From NCBI GenBank assembly GCA_044225795.1, contig JBGAIF010000002.1, forward strand, positions 496,001-560,000: 64,000 nt of DNA. The letters are read 5' to 3'. The position numbers were made by a program, and so were the translations under genes. Positions 53,718 to 63,319 of this stretch are shown here, piece after piece. The stretch's first letter is position 1. Each line of letters opens with the position of its first letter. The DNA is from Nemorincola sp044225795 (lineage in GTDB: Bacteria; Bacteroidota; Bacteroidia; Chitinophagales; Chitinophagaceae). A model generated the notes under the pieces. That model worked only from the letters and a program-made list of their open reading frames with translations. It ran no database searches and had not been told where the DNA came from.

Positions 53718-53800
53718 TTATTGTTCATATGTTTGCTTTTAAAAAAAGTGACCGGTCACTGTTAATGAAAGGAGGCTTGTGATTTCTGCGTAGCTTTAAC

Positions 53801-54295
53801 ATGATGAAACAGACTCTTTTACTGATCCTGATCACCATGTTAGTTGCCTGTGCGCAGCAGAATAACAATTCACAACAGCAACAAGCGCAAATTGACAGCT
53901 TACAAAACAAGCTAAAGAAATCATACCGGCCGGGTTTTGGAGAATTCATGTCCGGTATCCAGGTTCATCACGAGAAGCTTTGGTTTGCAGGAGTTGCGCA
54001 AAACTGGGAACTTGCTGATTTTGAGCTAGGTGAAATAAAAGAAGCGTTAGATGGCATCAGGGAATATAATTACGACCGACCCGAATCCAAGTCTTTGCCA
54101 ATGATAGCGCCTGCAATTGACAGCATGGCCTATGCCATACAAAAGAAAGATCCGCGATCATTTAAGAGTGGTTTTATACTGCTGACAAACACCTGCAATA
54201 ATTGTCATCAAGCTACTAAACATGGATTCAATGTCATTAAGATACCGGAAACCCCTCCGTTTTCAAACCAGGTCTTTAAAGCGCAGGAGCCATAA
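53801..54295 (+). CDS. lipoprotein with a single c-type heme motif
   Basis: A 164-residue lipoprotein (lipobox MLVAC, Cys17) with a Gln/Asn-rich linker, a helical domain (VHHEKLWFAG; NWELADFELGEI) and a CNNCH heme-attachment motif at 132-136. The helices before the motif resemble a cytochrome b562/c'-like bundle, with the CxxCH near the C-terminus as in cytochrome c'. It would be a periplasmic or outer-membrane-facing electron carrier. The -7-like TAGCTTTA at 53791-53798 is immediately upstream. A chromate transporter gene follows at 198 bases. Confidence 0.72.
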   Translation: MMKQTLLLILITMLVACAQQNNNSQQQQAQIDSLQNKLKKSYRPGFGEFMSGIQVHHEKLWFAGVAQNWELADFELGEIKEALDGIREYNYDRPESKSLPMIAPAIDSMAYAIQKKDPRSFKSGFILLTNTCNNCHQATKHGFNVIKIPETPPFSNQVFKAQEP

Positions 54296-54493
54296 GGAAT
54301 ATCCTGTAAATAAATAATGCTCCTTTTCTCATTATTGTGTCAACAACTTTTGCAAATATCAGGCAGCACATGTACATCAAAAAGGTATTGGGTGTATCAG
54401 GGCGAGGATACAGGGGTGATCTTGCTCCAACGTCAGTCCCGTTCTCTACTTTTACCTATATAGGTTACCAACTGTTTCCTGACTTACGACTCT

Positions 54494-55603
54494 ATGGAAA
54501 AGCGGAAAGATAAGTTACGAGAAGTTGCCGAAGTTTTTCTGAAATTAGGCTGTATTGGTTTTGGTGGCCCTGCTGTCCATATCGCCATGATGCAGGATGA
54601 GGTCGTAACAAAACGTAAATGGATCTCCAATGAACATTTTCTTGACCTGATAGGTGCTACAAACCTGATCCCCGGCCCTAACTCTACTGAAATGACCATG
54701 CACTGTGGCCATGAAAGAGCCGGATGGAAAGGGTTGATCGTTGCCGGCCTATGTTTTATCATCCCGGCAGTTATCATTACCGCGATCTTTGCCTGGGCGT
54801 ATAAACAGTACGGCAGACTGCCCGAGGTGGCTCCGTTCTTGTATGGTATCAAACCTGCAATATTGGCGATAATAGTGTCCGCTATGATAACGCTGGGTAA
54901 GAAAGCATTCAAAACAGCAGAACTTGGCGTTATAGGCATAGCATGTGCGATAGCAAGCCTGGCAGGAATGAACGAAATAACAGTACTTTTCGGTGCCGGA
55001 GGGATCGGAATGGTATATCATCTCATCAAGACATCACGAAGCAACAAGCTGAATAGCTTCCTGCCTTTATCAATACTCAAATTGCCAGACCTGAAGATAT
55101 TCTGGATATTCCTGAAAGTAGGCTCCATATTATATGGTAGTGGCTATGTGTTATTTGCATTCCTGAATACCGAGCTTGTAAATACCGGAATTCTCAGCCG
55201 AAAAGAGTTGCTGGATGCGATCGCTGTGGGACAGTTCACACCCGGCCCGGTATTTTCTGCCGCCACTTTTATTGGCTGGCAAATAGGTGGGCTACCGGGT
55301 GCTATTGCCGCGACAATCGGAATCTTTTTTCCTTCATTTTTGTTTGTAGCACTACTTAATCCTTTTATCCCGGGACTTAGAAGATCGGCATTGATGTCCG
55401 CGTTCCTTGATACGGTGAATGTTGCCTCGGTTGCCATCATTTTGGCAATATGCGTCGAATCAGGCAAAGATTCGATTCAGGACTGGCGGAGTATGACCAT
55501 AGCCATTACAGGTTTTATCGTTGCTGTTTTTTTCAAAAAACTCAATACCGCATTTATTGTTTTAGGCGGTGCTGTTGCCGGTTATCTGCTGCATTTGATC
55601 TGA
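54494..55603 (+). CDS. chrA: chromate transporter, long (two-domain) form
   Basis: A 369-residue CHR-family membrane protein with two homologous halves. Each half starts with the amphipathic region and the GGPAVHIAMM or QFTPGPVFSAATF signature; the first also has GPNSTEMTMHCGHERAG. The family extrudes chromate in exchange for protons or sulfate in characterised members, but many members in Bacteroidota are untested. It follows the heme lipoprotein gene in the same direction. Confidence 0.9.
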   Translation: MEKRKDKLREVAEVFLKLGCIGFGGPAVHIAMMQDEVVTKRKWISNEHFLDLIGATNLIPGPNSTEMTMHCGHERAGWKGLIVAGLCFIIPAVIITAIFAWAYKQYGRLPEVAPFLYGIKPAILAIIVSAMITLGKKAFKTAELGVIGIACAIASLAGMNEITVLFGAGGIGMVYHLIKTSRSNKLNSFLPLSILKLPDLKIFWIFLKVGSILYGSGYVLFAFLNTELVNTGILSRKELLDAIAVGQFTPGPVFSAATFIGWQIGGLPGAIAATIGIFFPSFLFVALLNPFIPGLRRSALMSAFLDTVNVASVAIILAICVESGKDSIQDWRSMTIAITGFIVAVFFKKLNTAFIVLGGAVAGYLLHLI

Positions 55604-55715
55604 CACATTCTGACAACAGTAATTTTCACAAACGGCTTTCGTACATAGCCACGTCGGATAATAGCACCTGTGTAGTTACTTGCTTATTAAGACATTATAA
55701 TTAATTTCGTTATCA

Positions 55716-56348
55716 ATGATGATGAAAAAGCTATTAGCCATATTACCCGCTTTTAACCTTTTGCCCGTATGGTCATCAGCCCAATCAGCAGATAGTGCGC
55801 GTTCCGCGACACCCATCACATACGTACATGGCCATTCCAATTTTGTGTACGGAGAAATGTCTCTCGGCGGCGCTACCCACTTCATGTTCAATATGCTGCT
55901 GAATGTTATGTTCGATGACAATATCGTCTCCTCCGGCTATGTTTTCAACAGTGTCATTGATCCCGCAATGCCATCCGACTATCAGCGTGGACTGCTTGAA
56001 GCTTTTCCAAGGATCAGAACAAAAATGCTCGGGGTAATGTATGGCAGGACAGTTCACTTCCGGCATGCCACCACGCGATTTACCTACAGGGGTGGAATTG
56101 GTATGGGTAGCTCATCGATCCCTTACTCATATACTCCTCATGGGGGTTGGTTTGAAGGCAATTACGAATACTCACGGAGAGATGAGATAACTATCGGCGC
56201 ACTGGTCAATCCTGAATTTGAGTTTGCAACCTCACGCGGATTCGGGCTGAACCTGGGATTAATGATCAACGTCAATTCCGTAACAAGATCTGCCGGCGTA
56301 AATATTGGAATGCTTTTCGGGAAAGTCCGGAGCCGCAGGAGCTGGTAA
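55716..56348 (+). CDS. secreted protein of unknown function, possibly an outer-membrane beta-barrel
   Basis: A 210-residue protein with a signal peptide (MKKLLAILPAFNLLPVW, cleavage near SSAQ). The body has alternating hydrophobic strands (VHFRHATTRFTYRGGIGMG, FGLNLGLMINVNSVTRSAGV) with a C-terminal strand, the look of a small porin-like barrel. Three consecutive ATGs (55716, 55719, 55722) could start it. No family recognised. It converges with a DUF3828-like gene. Confidence 0.6.
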   Translation: MMMKKLLAILPAFNLLPVWSSAQSADSARSATPITYVHGHSNFVYGEMSLGGATHFMFNMLLNVMFDDNIVSSGYVFNSVIDPAMPSDYQRGLLEAFPRIRTKMLGVMYGRTVHFRHATTRFTYRGGIGMGSSSIPYSYTPHGGWFEGNYEYSRRDEITIGALVNPEFEFATSRGFGLNLGLMINVNSVTRSAGVNIGMLFGKVRSRRSW

Positions 56349-56361
56349 AGGCCTTTTGTGC

Positions 56362-56874
56362 TTACCAGGTACGGTCCAGTTTCCACTTCTTATTTTCCTG
56401 TACCAATGCAACATTGATGCAATGCTTGGTATCGTTATAAGCCTGGTGATAACATACCTGGAACACATTATTCTTCGGGTCGGTCTTCACCACTTCAATA
56501 GTGGGCACACAAGTAGTATCATAGTCCTGCCCTTGTATGATAGGATCGAACTCTCGATTGCCGTTCCTCGCCGTACGCACTAATGCTATAGTGCAGTATT
56601 TTTTCAGCGTATCAACAATGTTTTTTGCATCAGGAATATAGTCATCCTGCACTGAGTTCACTTTAATATATGCCGAATAAAACTTCCTGATAAGTTCCGC
56701 ATTAGGGTCCTTTACTGTTTTAGACTTGCCCCCTTTCTTTTGCGCTGTAGCTATCGCCGGCCGGAGGCCGCTTTGCTTATAGCTGGCATTAATATCTATA
56801 GGTTTCTTCACCTGTGCAAAACTCACATGGGCGCTAAAGCAGATCAGCAGCAATACCCTTAATCCGTTCTTCAT
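56362..56874 (-). CDS. secreted DUF3828-like protein
   Basis: A 170-residue protein with a signal peptide (MKNGLRVLLLICFSAHVSF, cleavage near AQV) followed by a cystatin/NTF2-like alpha+beta domain (LIRKFYSAYIKVN ... DYDTTCVPTIEVVK ... HCINVALVQENKKWKLD). The pattern is that of DUF3828, of unknown function. There is a gap of 13 bases to the convergent barrel-like gene. Confidence 0.6.
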   Translation of the reverse strand: MKNGLRVLLLICFSAHVSFAQVKKPIDINASYKQSGLRPAIATAQKKGGKSKTVKDPNAELIRKFYSAYIKVNSVQDDYIPDAKNIVDTLKKYCTIALVRTARNGNREFDPIIQGQDYDTTCVPTIEVVKTDPKNNVFQVCYHQAYNDTKHCINVALVQENKKWKLDRTW

Positions 56875-56959
56875 AACAAAAGCCGTTGGCGGGAGGCAAT
56901 GTTAGGACTATTTTATAAGCGGGCAAAATGATTAACAACCAGATATGATAGCATTAAAG

Positions 56960-56987
56960 AAAATGCCGGGGATATGACCGGCATTTT
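56960..56987 (-). terminator. rho-independent terminator of the NHL-repeat gene
   Basis: A 10-bp stem (56960-56969 with 56978-56987), 8-base loop and a TTTT end with T-rich sequence downstream on the minus strand. It lies 19 bases after the stop codon. Confidence 0.75.
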
Positions 56988-57005
56988 ACGACAATACACA
57001 TACGA

Positions 57006-58709
57006 TTATTGTTTTATAAAATCCGCTACATCATTGGCTCCGGACCTCAACAGGTAAACACCGGTTGGCCATGTAGCGACATTGATCAGTGCTCGGTGTT
57101 CGGTGGCCGAAGGCGCCAATGTACCCGTATAAACCACCCTGCCGCTAATATCAGTAACCTCAACATCCAGCTTCTCTTGTGAAGTAGCCCACTCTACCGA
57201 AAGGACAGACCTTGCCGGGTTTGGATACACTTTGATACCTGAAATAGTGGTCAACTGAGTCACCGACAACGGATCGACGGGCATTGCATAGTATGGCACC
57301 GAATCGGCATATATGGTCACTACGTCTGTATTCACGCCATCGGATATTTGCACCTGGAAGGAATCGAGCCCGGCATACACCGCACCCGCGGTATAGGTTA
57401 GTCCTTTTGGCTTTACAGTAGTGTGTACACCGTTCGACAAAGCATATGTAGGAAAACCAGAAAGGGTGCCATGAACCGGTGGCTTCACTACGGTCCATGT
57501 TTCCGTTTGTGCAGAGTCAAGATCAGTGATCCATAACATGGAATCGAGGCTGGTAGTGTGTGACGGTATGAACTCTGTGAATTGTACGTTGCCAAAAGCA
57601 TACGCAGGGCTATTCGTGAGCTTAATGTACTTCCTGATCCTGTTGTTGCCACAGTCTGCAATGAAAACAGTTCCACCGTTGTCCACAAACAAGCCATAAG
57701 GCACATTCATATTGGCAAGAGGCCCGGGCACATCATCCGAGAATGATTGCACATAAAAGTTACCGCCAACCAGGTGCATTGTATCTGAGAGGGCATCCAT
57801 ATCTCTGCAAGAGCAGCTCATCTCGTTACAAAAAAGCTCGCCACCCGGAGCAATGGAAAGACCTGTAGTGGTACCAAGCACGCACTTCAGGGCAGGGACA
57901 TCAGCCACAAGCCCGCTCATGGCAGTATCGCCTGCAAGACGAGTAACAGTGCCTGTAACGGCATCGATCTTACGGATAACAGAATTGTCATAGCCCGGAT
58001 AATTTGGGTTATTATCTGAGAAGAACAAGTCTCCTGCCGGGTTGACAGTGATACAGGCAGGCCCCTTCAGTGTTGCAAGGCCAGCCGGCCCTCCATCTCC
58101 TGACATGATGGATGTTCCATCTCCTGCAATGGTGGTAATAATACCGGTCGTCCCGTCGATCTTACGGATACGTTGGTTACCTCTGTCCACGAAGTAAAGA
58201 TTGTCGGCTGCATCGATACAAATACCCTGTGGGTTTTTCAGCAAAGCCGCACCGGCAGGGCCTCCGTCTCCGCCAAAACCCGACGTTGGTATTCCAGCTA
58301 CTGTGGTGATGATGCCCGCCGCGCTTATCTTACGGATCATGTTTGAAGTAGTGATGAAAATATCCCCCGACGAATTCATACACATATAGTTCGGCGCGAT
58401 TGAAGCATCGGTGGCGGGTATGCCGTCGGCATATGAATATCCGCCCCCGGCAATGGTTGTAACGATACCCCTTGATGCCGACAATTTTCTGACCCTTGCT
58501 CCATACACCTCGGTAAAATATATGTTGCCTGATGCATCGCGGATCACGTCCTTAGGCCCGTACAGCATTGTTGATTTTCCCGCCTTCAGTTCTCCGTTAT
58601 AAGCCGCTTTGCCTGTACCAACTATGGTCACAGCTATTCTCTGCGCCTGCGCATTTATGCCTGCAAGGCCCAGCGCAAGGGTAAATATTGAGGTAGTGAA
58701 CTTTCCCAT
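57006..58709 (-). CDS. NHL-repeat secreted protein with T9SS type A sorting domain
   Basis: A 567-residue protein with a signal peptide (MGKFTTSIFTLALGLAG, cleavage near NAQAQ). About five NHL beta-propeller blades follow (NIYFTEVYGARVRKLSA, LYFVDRGNQRIRKIDG, VFIADCGNNRIRKYIK and similar), then a beta domain (about 370-470) and a T9SS sorting domain from VYPNPARSVL. It is probably a surface-exposed propeller. The gene stands alone, with its own terminator; no clear -7 element was found upstream. Confidence 0.88.
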   Translation of the reverse strand: MGKFTTSIFTLALGLAGINAQAQRIAVTIVGTGKAAYNGELKAGKSTMLYGPKDVIRDASGNIYFTEVYGARVRKLSASRGIVTTIAGGGYSYADGIPATDASIAPNYMCMNSSGDIFITTSNMIRKISAAGIITTVAGIPTSGFGGDGGPAGAALLKNPQGICIDAADNLYFVDRGNQRIRKIDGTTGIITTIAGDGTSIMSGDGGPAGLATLKGPACITVNPAGDLFFSDNNPNYPGYDNSVIRKIDAVTGTVTRLAGDTAMSGLVADVPALKCVLGTTTGLSIAPGGELFCNEMSCSCRDMDALSDTMHLVGGNFYVQSFSDDVPGPLANMNVPYGLFVDNGGTVFIADCGNNRIRKYIKLTNSPAYAFGNVQFTEFIPSHTTSLDSMLWITDLDSAQTETWTVVKPPVHGTLSGFPTYALSNGVHTTVKPKGLTYTAGAVYAGLDSFQVQISDGVNTDVVTIYADSVPYYAMPVDPLSVTQLTTISGIKVYPNPARSVLSVEWATSQEKLDVEVTDISGRVVYTGTLAPSATEHRALINVATWPTGVYLLRSGANDVADFIKQ

Positions 58710-58844
58710 AAGATCTGATTTTAATGAAATGTAGGAATAATATCAATACAAAACAAGAAATCATATGATTTTTTTATAGAGCAAACAATCATTCTTCCGG
58801 CAGATAAATCACGTCAAATCCTTTTCCCGATAGCTGTTATCACG

Positions 58845-58852
58845 TACCTTTG
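58845..58852 (+). promoter_or_regulatory. -7 promoter element TACCTTTG
   Basis: A perfect Bacteroidota -7 element 21 bases before the icd start codon. The -33 region has TTTTC in place of TTTG at a spacing of 19. Confidence 0.5.
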
Positions 58853-58873
58853 CGGGCCAAAATCTTATAAAAA

Positions 58874-60151
58874 ATGACTCCTTCGAAGATCACGATGGGC
58901 CAGAACGGCCAGCTCAATGTACCCGAAAATCCGATCGTACCGTTCATTGAAGGCGACGGCATAGGCCCGGATGTGTGGAATGCCAGTAAGCGCGTGCTTG
59001 ATGCAGCCATAGACCTGGCATACGGCGGAGCCCGTAAAATAGAGTGGAAGGAGATACTTGCCGGTGAAAAAGCGTTCAACAAAACAGGAGAGTGGCTGCC
59101 GGCTGAAACACTGGAAGCTGCCCGTGAATATCTTGTATCAATCAAAGGCCCGCTCACAACCCCGGTTGGCGGAGGTATCCGTTCCCTCAATGTGGCTATG
59201 CGCCAGGAGCTGGACCTATACGTTTGCCTGCGTCCGGTAAAGTGGTATCACGGTGTTCCTTCACCTGTTGTGCACCCGGAGAACGTGAACATGGTCATCT
59301 TCAGGGAAAATACAGAAGATATATATGCCGGCATCGAGTTTGCCGAAGGAACCGAAGAAGCTAAAAAACTCTTCGCCTTCCTGCGTGACGAATTGCATGC
59401 AGCTAAAAAAGTACGTTTCCCGGAAACATCAGCATTTGGCATCAAGCCGGTATCAAAAGAAGGGTCGGAGCGGCTCGTTCGTTCTGCTATTAAGTATGCC
59501 CTTGAGCACAGGTTGCCTTCAGTAACACTGGTGCACAAAGGCAATATCATGAAGTTTACCGAAGGTGGTTTCAAGAACTGGGGCTACGAACTGGCTGAAC
59601 GTGAATTCGGAGACAAAGTATATACCTGGGGCCAGTGGGACAAGGCGAAGAAGACAGAGGGTGAAGATGCCGCCAATGCGCGTATGAAGCATGCAGAAGC
59701 ACAAGGCAAACTCATCATTAAGGATGTGATAGCTGATAACTTCCTGCAGCAGATACTGATAGCTCCAAAAGATTATTCGGTTGTTGCTACACTGAACCTC
59801 AACGGCGATTATATATCTGATGCAGCGGCAGCTTCGGTTGGCGGTATCGGGATCGCTCCGGGAGCAAATATCAACTACCTGACAGGCCATGCGGTATTTG
59901 AAGCCACACACGGCACCGCACCAAAATTTGCCAATACCAACACAATGAATCCGTCGTCGCTGCTGCTGAGCGGCGTAATGATGCTTCAGTATATGGGTTG
60001 GCAGGAAGCAGCCGACATGATAGAGGAATCATTGTCAACGACCATCAAGCGCAAGCGTGTAACGGTTGACTTCTACAACCTCATGAACGATGCTACGCTG
60101 TTAAAAACAGATGAATTCGCTAATGAGCTCATAAAGAACCTAAAAATGTAA
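58874..60151 (+). CDS. icd: NADP-dependent isocitrate dehydrogenase
   Basis: A 425-residue enzyme of the TCA cycle that converts isocitrate to 2-oxoglutarate and CO2. The isocitrate loop is GIRSLNVAMR with Ser104 (the phosphorylation site in enterobacterial enzymes), the metal/substrate region has ENTEDIYAGIEF, and the cofactor loop is HGTAPKF, where the Lys favours NADP over NAD. Length is normal. It has its own promoter. The deoC gene follows after 29 bases. Confidence 0.96.
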   Translation: MTPSKITMGQNGQLNVPENPIVPFIEGDGIGPDVWNASKRVLDAAIDLAYGGARKIEWKEILAGEKAFNKTGEWLPAETLEAAREYLVSIKGPLTTPVGGGIRSLNVAMRQELDLYVCLRPVKWYHGVPSPVVHPENVNMVIFRENTEDIYAGIEFAEGTEEAKKLFAFLRDELHAAKKVRFPETSAFGIKPVSKEGSERLVRSAIKYALEHRLPSVTLVHKGNIMKFTEGGFKNWGYELAEREFGDKVYTWGQWDKAKKTEGEDAANARMKHAEAQGKLIIKDVIADNFLQQILIAPKDYSVVATLNLNGDYISDAAAASVGGIGIAPGANINYLTGHAVFEATHGTAPKFANTNTMNPSSLLLSGVMMLQYMGWQEAADMIEESLSTTIKRKRVTVDFYNLMNDATLLKTDEFANELIKNLKM

Positions 60152-60180
60152 TATATTTGTGTGAGAGCGATCTGTGATGT

Positions 60181-60864
60181 ATGTTGTTTGACCTTGCTGC
60201 CTATATTGACCACACCCTCTTAAAAGAGGGAATCCGGATTAGTGATGTTGACAAGCTTTGCCTTGAGGCGGGGCATGAGGGATTTGCAGCCGTGTGCATA
60301 CCCCAAAGGTTTGTACCCGAAGCAAAGAAAATGCTGAACACCTCAATGGTCAAAGTGGCCACTGTTGTCGCTTTTCCGCTGGGGTATGGTACGCGTGAGG
60401 CTAAAGTCTCGGAGATAAAATCAGCCATCAGATCGGGGGCCGATGAGATAGATATGGTGATAGACCTGATCGCGCTGAAGGGTGGGCACTGGAAGGTGTT
60501 GGAAGATGAGATAAAGAAATGCCTGGAGCCGGTGAAACAGTCGGGAAAGGTATTGAAGCTTATCATTGAAACGGGGATACTTACCGACAAAGAGATCGTA
60601 GCATGCTGCGAGCTGTATAGCAAATATGAGGTGGATTTTCTAAAGACATCTACAGGATTCGCGAAAGTAAGTGCCACCGTAAGTGCCGTTAAGCTGATGA
60701 GGGCCAATCTGCCGCAAAATATCAGGATCAAAGCATCGGGCGGAATCCGCACCTACGCGTTTGCAAAAGAACTGATAGATGCGGGGGCGGCAAGACTGGG
60801 ATGCTCTGCAAGCATGGATATAATGAAAGAATACAGGCAACTGGTCAAGAAAGAAAACGAATGA
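60181..60864 (+). CDS. deoC: deoxyribose-phosphate aldolase
   Basis: A 227-residue TIM-barrel aldolase that splits 2-deoxyribose-5-phosphate into glyceraldehyde-3-phosphate and acetaldehyde in deoxynucleoside catabolism. The Schiff-base Lys is in DFLKTSTGF and the relay Lys in IKASGGI; IDHTLL is near the start. Its stop codon overlaps the start of the SPOR-protein gene (ATGA). Confidence 0.94.
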   Translation: MLFDLAAYIDHTLLKEGIRISDVDKLCLEAGHEGFAAVCIPQRFVPEAKKMLNTSMVKVATVVAFPLGYGTREAKVSEIKSAIRSGADEIDMVIDLIALKGGHWKVLEDEIKKCLEPVKQSGKVLKLIIETGILTDKEIVACCELYSKYEVDFLKTSTGFAKVSATVSAVKLMRANLPQNIRIKASGGIRTYAFAKELIDAGAARLGCSASMDIMKEYRQLVKKENE

Positions 60865-61454
60865 ACCGCTGGTATCACATATTGGTAATTGTAGCTGCAC
60901 TTTTCTCTTATACAGGGGCTATGGCCCAGGAAGATGTAGTAGTGCATGCCGACCCACGCCTGGGACAGATATTGAAGCGCACGCAGGCGAAAGCTCACGA
61001 GAAAGAACGGATGATAGCGAAGGCGGTAGTGGATAAGGAAAAAATAAAAGATATTCCCACCTCCGGGAATATCCCTTCCGCGACATCCGCAACACCGGGA
61101 GGCGCCGCCACTGCCAATACACCTGTTGCTAAAACTGAAGAAGCTAAGCCGGCACCGGTGAGATTGCCGCATTCACTGCAACCTCCGGATGGTAAAGTGA
61201 TCTATTCAGGCAAGGGGTACCGGGTGCAGATATACAACGGGCCTGACCGTGCAAAGGCCATTGATATCAAGACCGAGTTCATGCGCCACTACCCCACAGT
61301 ACGTACTTATCTCACCTATATGTCGCCCGACTTTCGTGTGAAAGTGGGCAACTACCGCAACAGAAGCGATGCCGAAGGTATGCTCCGTGAGGCTAAGTCC
61401 ATGTACACACCCTGCCTGATAGTACCGGATATCATTACTATCAACACTTTTTAA
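60861..61454 (+). CDS. exported SPOR-domain protein
   Basis: A 197-residue protein with a signal peptide (MNRWYHILVIVAALFSY, cleavage after AMAQ), a Lys-rich helical segment, a Pro/Ala/Thr linker and a C-terminal SPOR domain (GYRVQIYNGPDRAKAIDIK through VKVGNYRNRSDAEGML). SPOR domains bind glycan strands stripped of peptides at division sites. I chose the ATG at 60861, which overlaps the deoC stop by 4 bases, so the two are translationally coupled although functionally unrelated. Confidence 0.85.
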   Translation: MNRWYHILVIVAALFSYTGAMAQEDVVVHADPRLGQILKRTQAKAHEKERMIAKAVVDKEKIKDIPTSGNIPSATSATPGGAATANTPVAKTEEAKPAPVRLPHSLQPPDGKVIYSGKGYRVQIYNGPDRAKAIDIKTEFMRHYPTVRTYLTYMSPDFRVKVGNYRNRSDAEGMLREAKSMYTPCLIVPDIITINTF

Positions 61455-61517
61455 AGTTTACCAACTATTTTAGAAAGTAAGGATTAGCTTTGGGGTAGTA
61501 CAAAGCATCTGCTGACC

Positions 61518-62699
61518 ATGATCGAAAAGATTCGCGAGAAAGCGCAAAAGTATTTTTCCGACATACAGGCTATCCGCCACCATATACATGCCAACCCGGA
61601 ACTCTCTTTCCAGGAGGTCAACACCATGAAATATGTGTCTGAAAGACTCACTGCATGGGGTGTTGACCACCAGGCCGGCGTTGGCGGCACCGGGCTCGTG
61701 GGCCTGATAAAGGGCAAAAATCCCGGCAATAAGTGCGTGGCACTGCGGGCCGATATGGATGCCTTGCCCATACAGGAAGACAATAACACATCCTACAGAT
61801 CGCGCAACAATGGGGTGATGCATGCCTGCGGGCACGATGTGCATACCAGTTGCCTGCTGGGCGCGGCAAGAATATTGCAGGAATTGCGCAATGAATTTGA
61901 AGGCACCGTAAAGCTCATCTTCCAGCCGGGAGAGGAAAAAGACCCGGGCGGAGCCACGCTAATGATAAAGGATGGCGTGCTGGAAAACCCGAAGCCGGAT
62001 TCCATTTTCGCATTGCATGTATACCCCAGCCTGCCCGCCGGAACCATCGGTTACCGGGCAGGGCAATATATGGCCAGTGCCGATGAGGTGTACATTACCA
62101 TTATGGGCAAGGGGGGCCATGCAGCGCTACCCCACCAGACCATAGACCCCATTTCCATAGCCGCACTGGTGATCACCGGGTTGCAGCAGGTGGTTTCCCG
62201 GAAGGGCAATCCACTTATTCCTTCAGTACTCACTTTTGGTAAGATACAGAGCGGCTTTGCCACTAATGTCATACCTGATAAGGTGGAGATACTTGGTACT
62301 TTCCGCACGGTCAACGAACAATGGCGCTATGAAGCCCATAAGTGGATAAAGGACTTTACAAAGCAGACCTGCGCTGCATATGGCGCCACGGCGATCGTAG
62401 AGATACCTGCCGGCTATCCATCGGTGTATAACGACCCTGCACTTACCGGGAAACTGGAATCGTGGGCAAAGGCCTATGTGGGTGACAGCAATGTGCACGA
62501 ACTGGAGATGCGCATGGGTGGCGAAGACTTCAGTTTTTATATGCAGCATGTACCGGGCTGCTTCTTCCGCTTGGGCACCAACAAGGACAATAAGGAATTT
62601 ACTGCGCCGGTGCACAATTCGCGGTTCGACATCAACGAAGATGCGCTGATAACCGGTATGGGCATGATGGCATGGACTGCCGTTAATGCATTAAAATAA
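61518..62699 (+). CDS. M20-family amidohydrolase / aminoacyl-peptidase
   Basis: A 393-residue M20D-type zinc amidohydrolase (hippurate hydrolase/IAA-amino acid hydrolase group). The metal-binding set is intact: HACGHDVHTS, the Glu pair in QPGEEKDPGG and the His in FALHVYP; the dimerisation domain is inserted at ~190-300. It hydrolyses an N-acyl amino acid; the exact substrate is unknown. A perfect TAGCTTTG element lies at 61485-61492, 25 bases upstream of the ATG. Confidence 0.92.
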   Translation: MIEKIREKAQKYFSDIQAIRHHIHANPELSFQEVNTMKYVSERLTAWGVDHQAGVGGTGLVGLIKGKNPGNKCVALRADMDALPIQEDNNTSYRSRNNGVMHACGHDVHTSCLLGAARILQELRNEFEGTVKLIFQPGEEKDPGGATLMIKDGVLENPKPDSIFALHVYPSLPAGTIGYRAGQYMASADEVYITIMGKGGHAALPHQTIDPISIAALVITGLQQVVSRKGNPLIPSVLTFGKIQSGFATNVIPDKVEILGTFRTVNEQWRYEAHKWIKDFTKQTCAAYGATAIVEIPAGYPSVYNDPALTGKLESWAKAYVGDSNVHELEMRMGGEDFSFYMQHVPGCFFRLGTNKDNKEFTAPVHNSRFDINEDALITGMGMMAWTAVNALK

Positions 62700-62761
62700 A
62701 ATAAACTATTTCGAACAAAAATAAGTTCACTATAACTCGTTATTTTTTTATTTTTGGAAGA

Positions 62762-63319
62762 ATGAGGAGTCTTACCGGCCATATTGTTCTGTTCTTCTTT
62801 GCAAGTATTTTCTGCATTAACCTAGGCGCACAACAGAAGCGCCCGGTAAAGCCGCAGCCAAAGACCAATGCCAGGAAGCCATTTCTGCCGCCGGTATATT
62901 TAGGCAACTCCGACTACAAAGGTGGCCCCCTGACGAGGGAACAATTCAGAGAATTTATGATGCAGGGGCTCAGGTCTCGTGATTCTCTTGGCAATACTTA
63001 TAAGATCACCGGGTTTGATTTCGGATTTGCAGAGCACAAAATATATGAAGACTCTATCGGAAACCTTATTAAGGCTATCGACTTCACGTCTCTATACTGC
63101 AAAGGAAACCTATTACCACCTGAGATCACAACAGATGCCGACACTTCACAGGAGGGAGAATTGTCGTTCAGTATCTTCCAGAGGGTTAAGCCCGGAGACA
63201 CAATCTTCTTTGATCACATCATGGTGAGAAAGCATGGCAAAAATACTATCCTGTCCATACCGGATACAATAGACATCGCGGGCAAGCCTATTAAGTGCGT
63301 TATAGCAAAGCAGCTTTAA
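62762..63319 (+). CDS. secreted protein of unknown function, GldM C-terminus-like pattern
   Basis: A 185-residue protein with a signal peptide (MRSLTGHIVLFFFASIFCI, cleavage near LGAQ), a basic Pro-rich linker and a ~130-residue beta-rich domain. The closing segment (FSIFQRVKPGDTIFFDHIMV ... LSIPDTIDI) resembles the last domain of the gliding/T9SS protein GldM (strand, G-D-x-I-x-F-x-x-I, then a short strand), a weak similarity judged by eye. A TATTTTTG element ends 5 bases before the ATG (62749-62756), so the message may be leaderless. It overlaps the convergent purF end by 4 bases. Confidence 0.6.
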   Translation: MRSLTGHIVLFFFASIFCINLGAQQKRPVKPQPKTNARKPFLPPVYLGNSDYKGGPLTREQFREFMMQGLRSRDSLGNTYKITGFDFGFAEHKIYEDSIGNLIKAIDFTSLYCKGNLLPPEITTDADTSQEGELSFSIFQRVKPGDTIFFDHIMVRKHGKNTILSIPDTIDIAGKPIKCVIAKQL

